64,000 bases of DNA from Fibrobacterota bacterium (GTDB lineage: Bacteria; Fibrobacterota; Chitinivibrionia; Chitinivibrionales; Chitinispirillaceae), in assembly GCA_023412475.1 (NCBI GenBank), contig JAEYNR010000012.1, forward strand, positions 13,968-77,967, read 5' to 3'. The notes below the pieces were generated by a model that searched no databases, was not told the DNA's origin, and worked only from the letters and a program-made list of their open reading frames with translations. Positions 63,903 to 64,000 of the stretch are shown here, one piece after another (position 1 is the stretch's first letter; every line of letters starts with the position of its first letter). The position numbers were made by a program, and so were the translations under genes.

Positions 63903-64000
63903 TGATTTGAAGGTAGTGGGTAGAGAGTTGGGAGTGGTGAGTGCTGAGCCTGCGTCTGCGTCTGTGGGGCTGCCGGGGCTGCGGGGCTGCGGGGCTGCGG
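63903..64000. repeat. G/C-rich simple repeats at the window end
   Basis: Successive GTGGGTAGAGAGTTGGGAG-like, GCGTCTGCGTCTG and GGGGCTGCGGGGCTGCGG units. Sharply different composition from the A/T-rich surroundings; cut by the window edge. Confidence 0.7.

Noticed and set aside
1..64000. CRISPR array
   Set aside because: The tandem arrays at 28.2 and 33.2 kb have no spacers between the repeats, and no cas genes are present.

Overview
The window looks like a chromosomal segment of a free-living or fibre-degrading member of the Fibrobacterota (a Chitinispirillia-like lineage is my best guess). The evidence is a TIGR02147-type regulator, a family I know mainly from Fibrobacter; secreted glycoside hydrolases with CBM6 modules and C-terminal sorting-like tails; an HU protein with a Lys/Ala tail; and many lipoproteins. 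Placement is by inference only: there is no rRNA here.

Layout. 1-5.8 kb: a truncated lipoprotein esterase, a STAS protein, a ComEC-like channel, a receiver-HATPase fusion, an RluA-type pseudouridine synthase and HU. 6-11 kb: singletons (membrane peptidase, winged-helix/coiled-coil membrane protein, lipoprotein, GrpB family, outer-membrane-like protein). 11-19.3 kb, minus strand: obgE, FmdB-like zinc ribbon, rimO, SPOR lipoprotein, hisB, a 44-residue membrane protein, tatD, rodZ-like, maf, MORN-repeat lipoprotein. 19.4-21.2 kb: a eukaryotic-type hisA overlapping apbE, then kdsA convergent. 22.2-26.1 kb: gap-pgk-tpiA-secG and tRNA-Leu(GAG). 26.2-33.1 kb: rlmN, thiE, rlmD, cls, with a 21/22-bp tandem-repeat locus.

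33.1-43.2 kb is an accessory polysaccharide-degradation island: LamG lipoprotein, TIGR02147 regulator, GH5, GH43-CBM6 and a secreted esterase. It also holds two decayed CBM6 fragments and is bracketed by inverted copies of a non-coding repeat, one carrying a 17-bp VNTR. 44-50.6 kb: tamB and a tamA/bamA-like Omp85 gene. Around 51.8 kb: a complete transcription unit for a degenerate tRNA-Ala-like RNA. 52.1-53.5 kb: a DEAD-box helicase.

The standout is 53.8-61.0 kb: eight tightly packed minus-strand genes that I read as an exported iron-sulfur electron pathway. In transcription order they are: a lipoprotein with six FN3 domains and a C-terminal two-[4Fe-4S] ferredoxin tip; four small ferredoxins with signal peptides (Sec-type, lipoprotein, Tat, lipoprotein); a predicted outer-membrane barrel; a DsbD/UreH-type membrane protein; and a NapH-NapG-like fused membrane polyferredoxin. 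No CxxCH haem motif is seen. The arrangement suggests quinol -> membrane Fe-S protein -> periplasmic ferredoxins -> barrel -> surface ferredoxin, an Fe-S counterpart of multihaem extracellular electron conduits. The electron path is inference; the gene order, motifs and signal peptides are visible. The window ends with a secreted CE6-like acetylesterase and a pseudogenised esterase.
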